Source: Spirochaetales bacterium (GTDB lineage: Bacteria > Spirochaetota > Spirochaetia > SZUA-6 > DRHE01). Taken from it: a DNA stretch of 15,250 nt. Below the pieces are notes generated by a model. It was not told the origin of the DNA and searched no databases. It worked only from the letters and a program-made list of their open reading frames with translations. Where the stretch lies: the NCBI GenBank assembly GCA_023136785.1, contig JAGLQP010000010.1, positions 1 through 15,250 of the forward strand. Direction: 5' to 3'. The position numbers were made by a program, and so were the translations under genes. Positions 15,013-15,250 of this stretch are shown here, one piece after another (position 1 is the first letter of the stretch; each line of letters starts with the position of its first letter).

Positions 15013-15250
15013 CCTTTAATAGAGCCGGACATCAAGCCGCGTACGAAGTAGCGTCCCGATATGAGATAGATCAGCAGCGTGGGAAGGGCTGCGATCAAAG
15101 CGCCGGCAAAGTGGACATTATACTCCTTGACACCGGTTGAAGAGCTGACCAGATTGTTCACGGCCACGGTCATGGGTTGAGACAAGGCATCGGCGAATGA
15201 GGCGCCGAACAAAAAGTCGTTCCAGATATTGGTGGTTTGCCAGATAACCG
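15009..15250 (-). CDS. Carbohydrate ABC transporter permease, MalG type (C-terminal part only)
   Basis: The reading frame is open to the window edge and its start lies outside. The last 80 or so residues are visible. They include TNIWNDFLFGASFA, the region just after the EAA loop in MalG-type permeases, a final membrane helix (AALPTLLIYLISG) and the characteristic end RYFVRGLMSGSIKG. It is an inner-membrane subunit of an ABC importer for a sugar or oligosaccharide; the partner permease, binding protein and ATPase are not in the window. Its stop overlaps the ROK kinase start by 4 bases, suggesting that the kinase acts on the imported sugar or a product of it. Confidence 0.92.
   Translation of the reverse strand, partial: VIWQTTNIWNDFLFGASFADALSQPMTVAVNNLVSSSTGVKEYNVHFAGALIAALPTLLIYLISGRYFVRGLMSGSIKG

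Noticed and set aside
1..15250. Mobile elements, CRISPR arrays, tRNA, rRNA, riboswitches
   Set aside because: I saw no transposase or integrase, no regularly spaced repeats, and no tRNA- or rRNA-like stretch; the window is almost all coding.

Overview
The window holds an ordinary bacterial chromosome segment with no mobile element, CRISPR array, rRNA or tRNA that I can see. GC content looks moderately high. About half of the genes use TTG or GTG starts, and coding density is very high with several stop/start overlaps. The order mnmE-mnmG-rsmG / membrane TPR protein / LysM protein / lytic transglycosylase / uppP / ftsK, together with the style of the TPR and LysM proteins, suggests a free-living spirochaete (Spirochaetaceae-like). 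This is from memory of that phylum and could not be checked here.

Region 1 (41-1286, minus strand): a glycerophosphodiester phosphodiesterase (GDPD) gene overlaps the end of a small acidic coiled-coil protein gene of unknown function, which is the first gene of that pair. A promoter and a palindrome over the ribosome site precede the pair. Region 2 (1411-5371, plus strand): a tightly coupled mnmE-mnmG-rsmG operon. MnmE and MnmG together modify U34 of tRNAs, and RsmG makes 16S rRNA m7G527. Region 3 (5349-6701, minus strand): a membrane-anchored TPR protein that converges on and overlaps rsmG. Its C-terminus looks like a catalytically dead Mrr-type nuclease fold.

Region 4 (6813-12944, plus strand): a probable operon for envelope growth and division, headed by a clear sigma70-type promoter. 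It encodes (i) a single-pass membrane protein whose cytoplasmic part looks like a stand-alone Hsp70 substrate-binding beta domain and whose periplasmic end is a LysM domain, (ii) an exported Slt-type lytic transglycosylase, (iii) the undecaprenyl-pyrophosphate phosphatase UppP and (iv) the DNA translocase FtsK. Peptidoglycan binding, cleavage, lipid-carrier recycling and chromosome segregation thus sit side by side.

Region 5 (12987-15250, minus strand): the C-terminal part of a sugar ABC transporter permease is translationally coupled to a ROK-family sugar kinase that lacks the family's zinc motif. After a 79-base gap comes a DOMON-cytochrome b561 fusion predicted to move electrons across the membrane.

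The most notable item is the Hsp70-SBD/TM/LysM protein. The TPR/degenerate-Mrr protein and the DOMON-b561 protein come next. All function calls are from motifs read by eye; no database search was possible.
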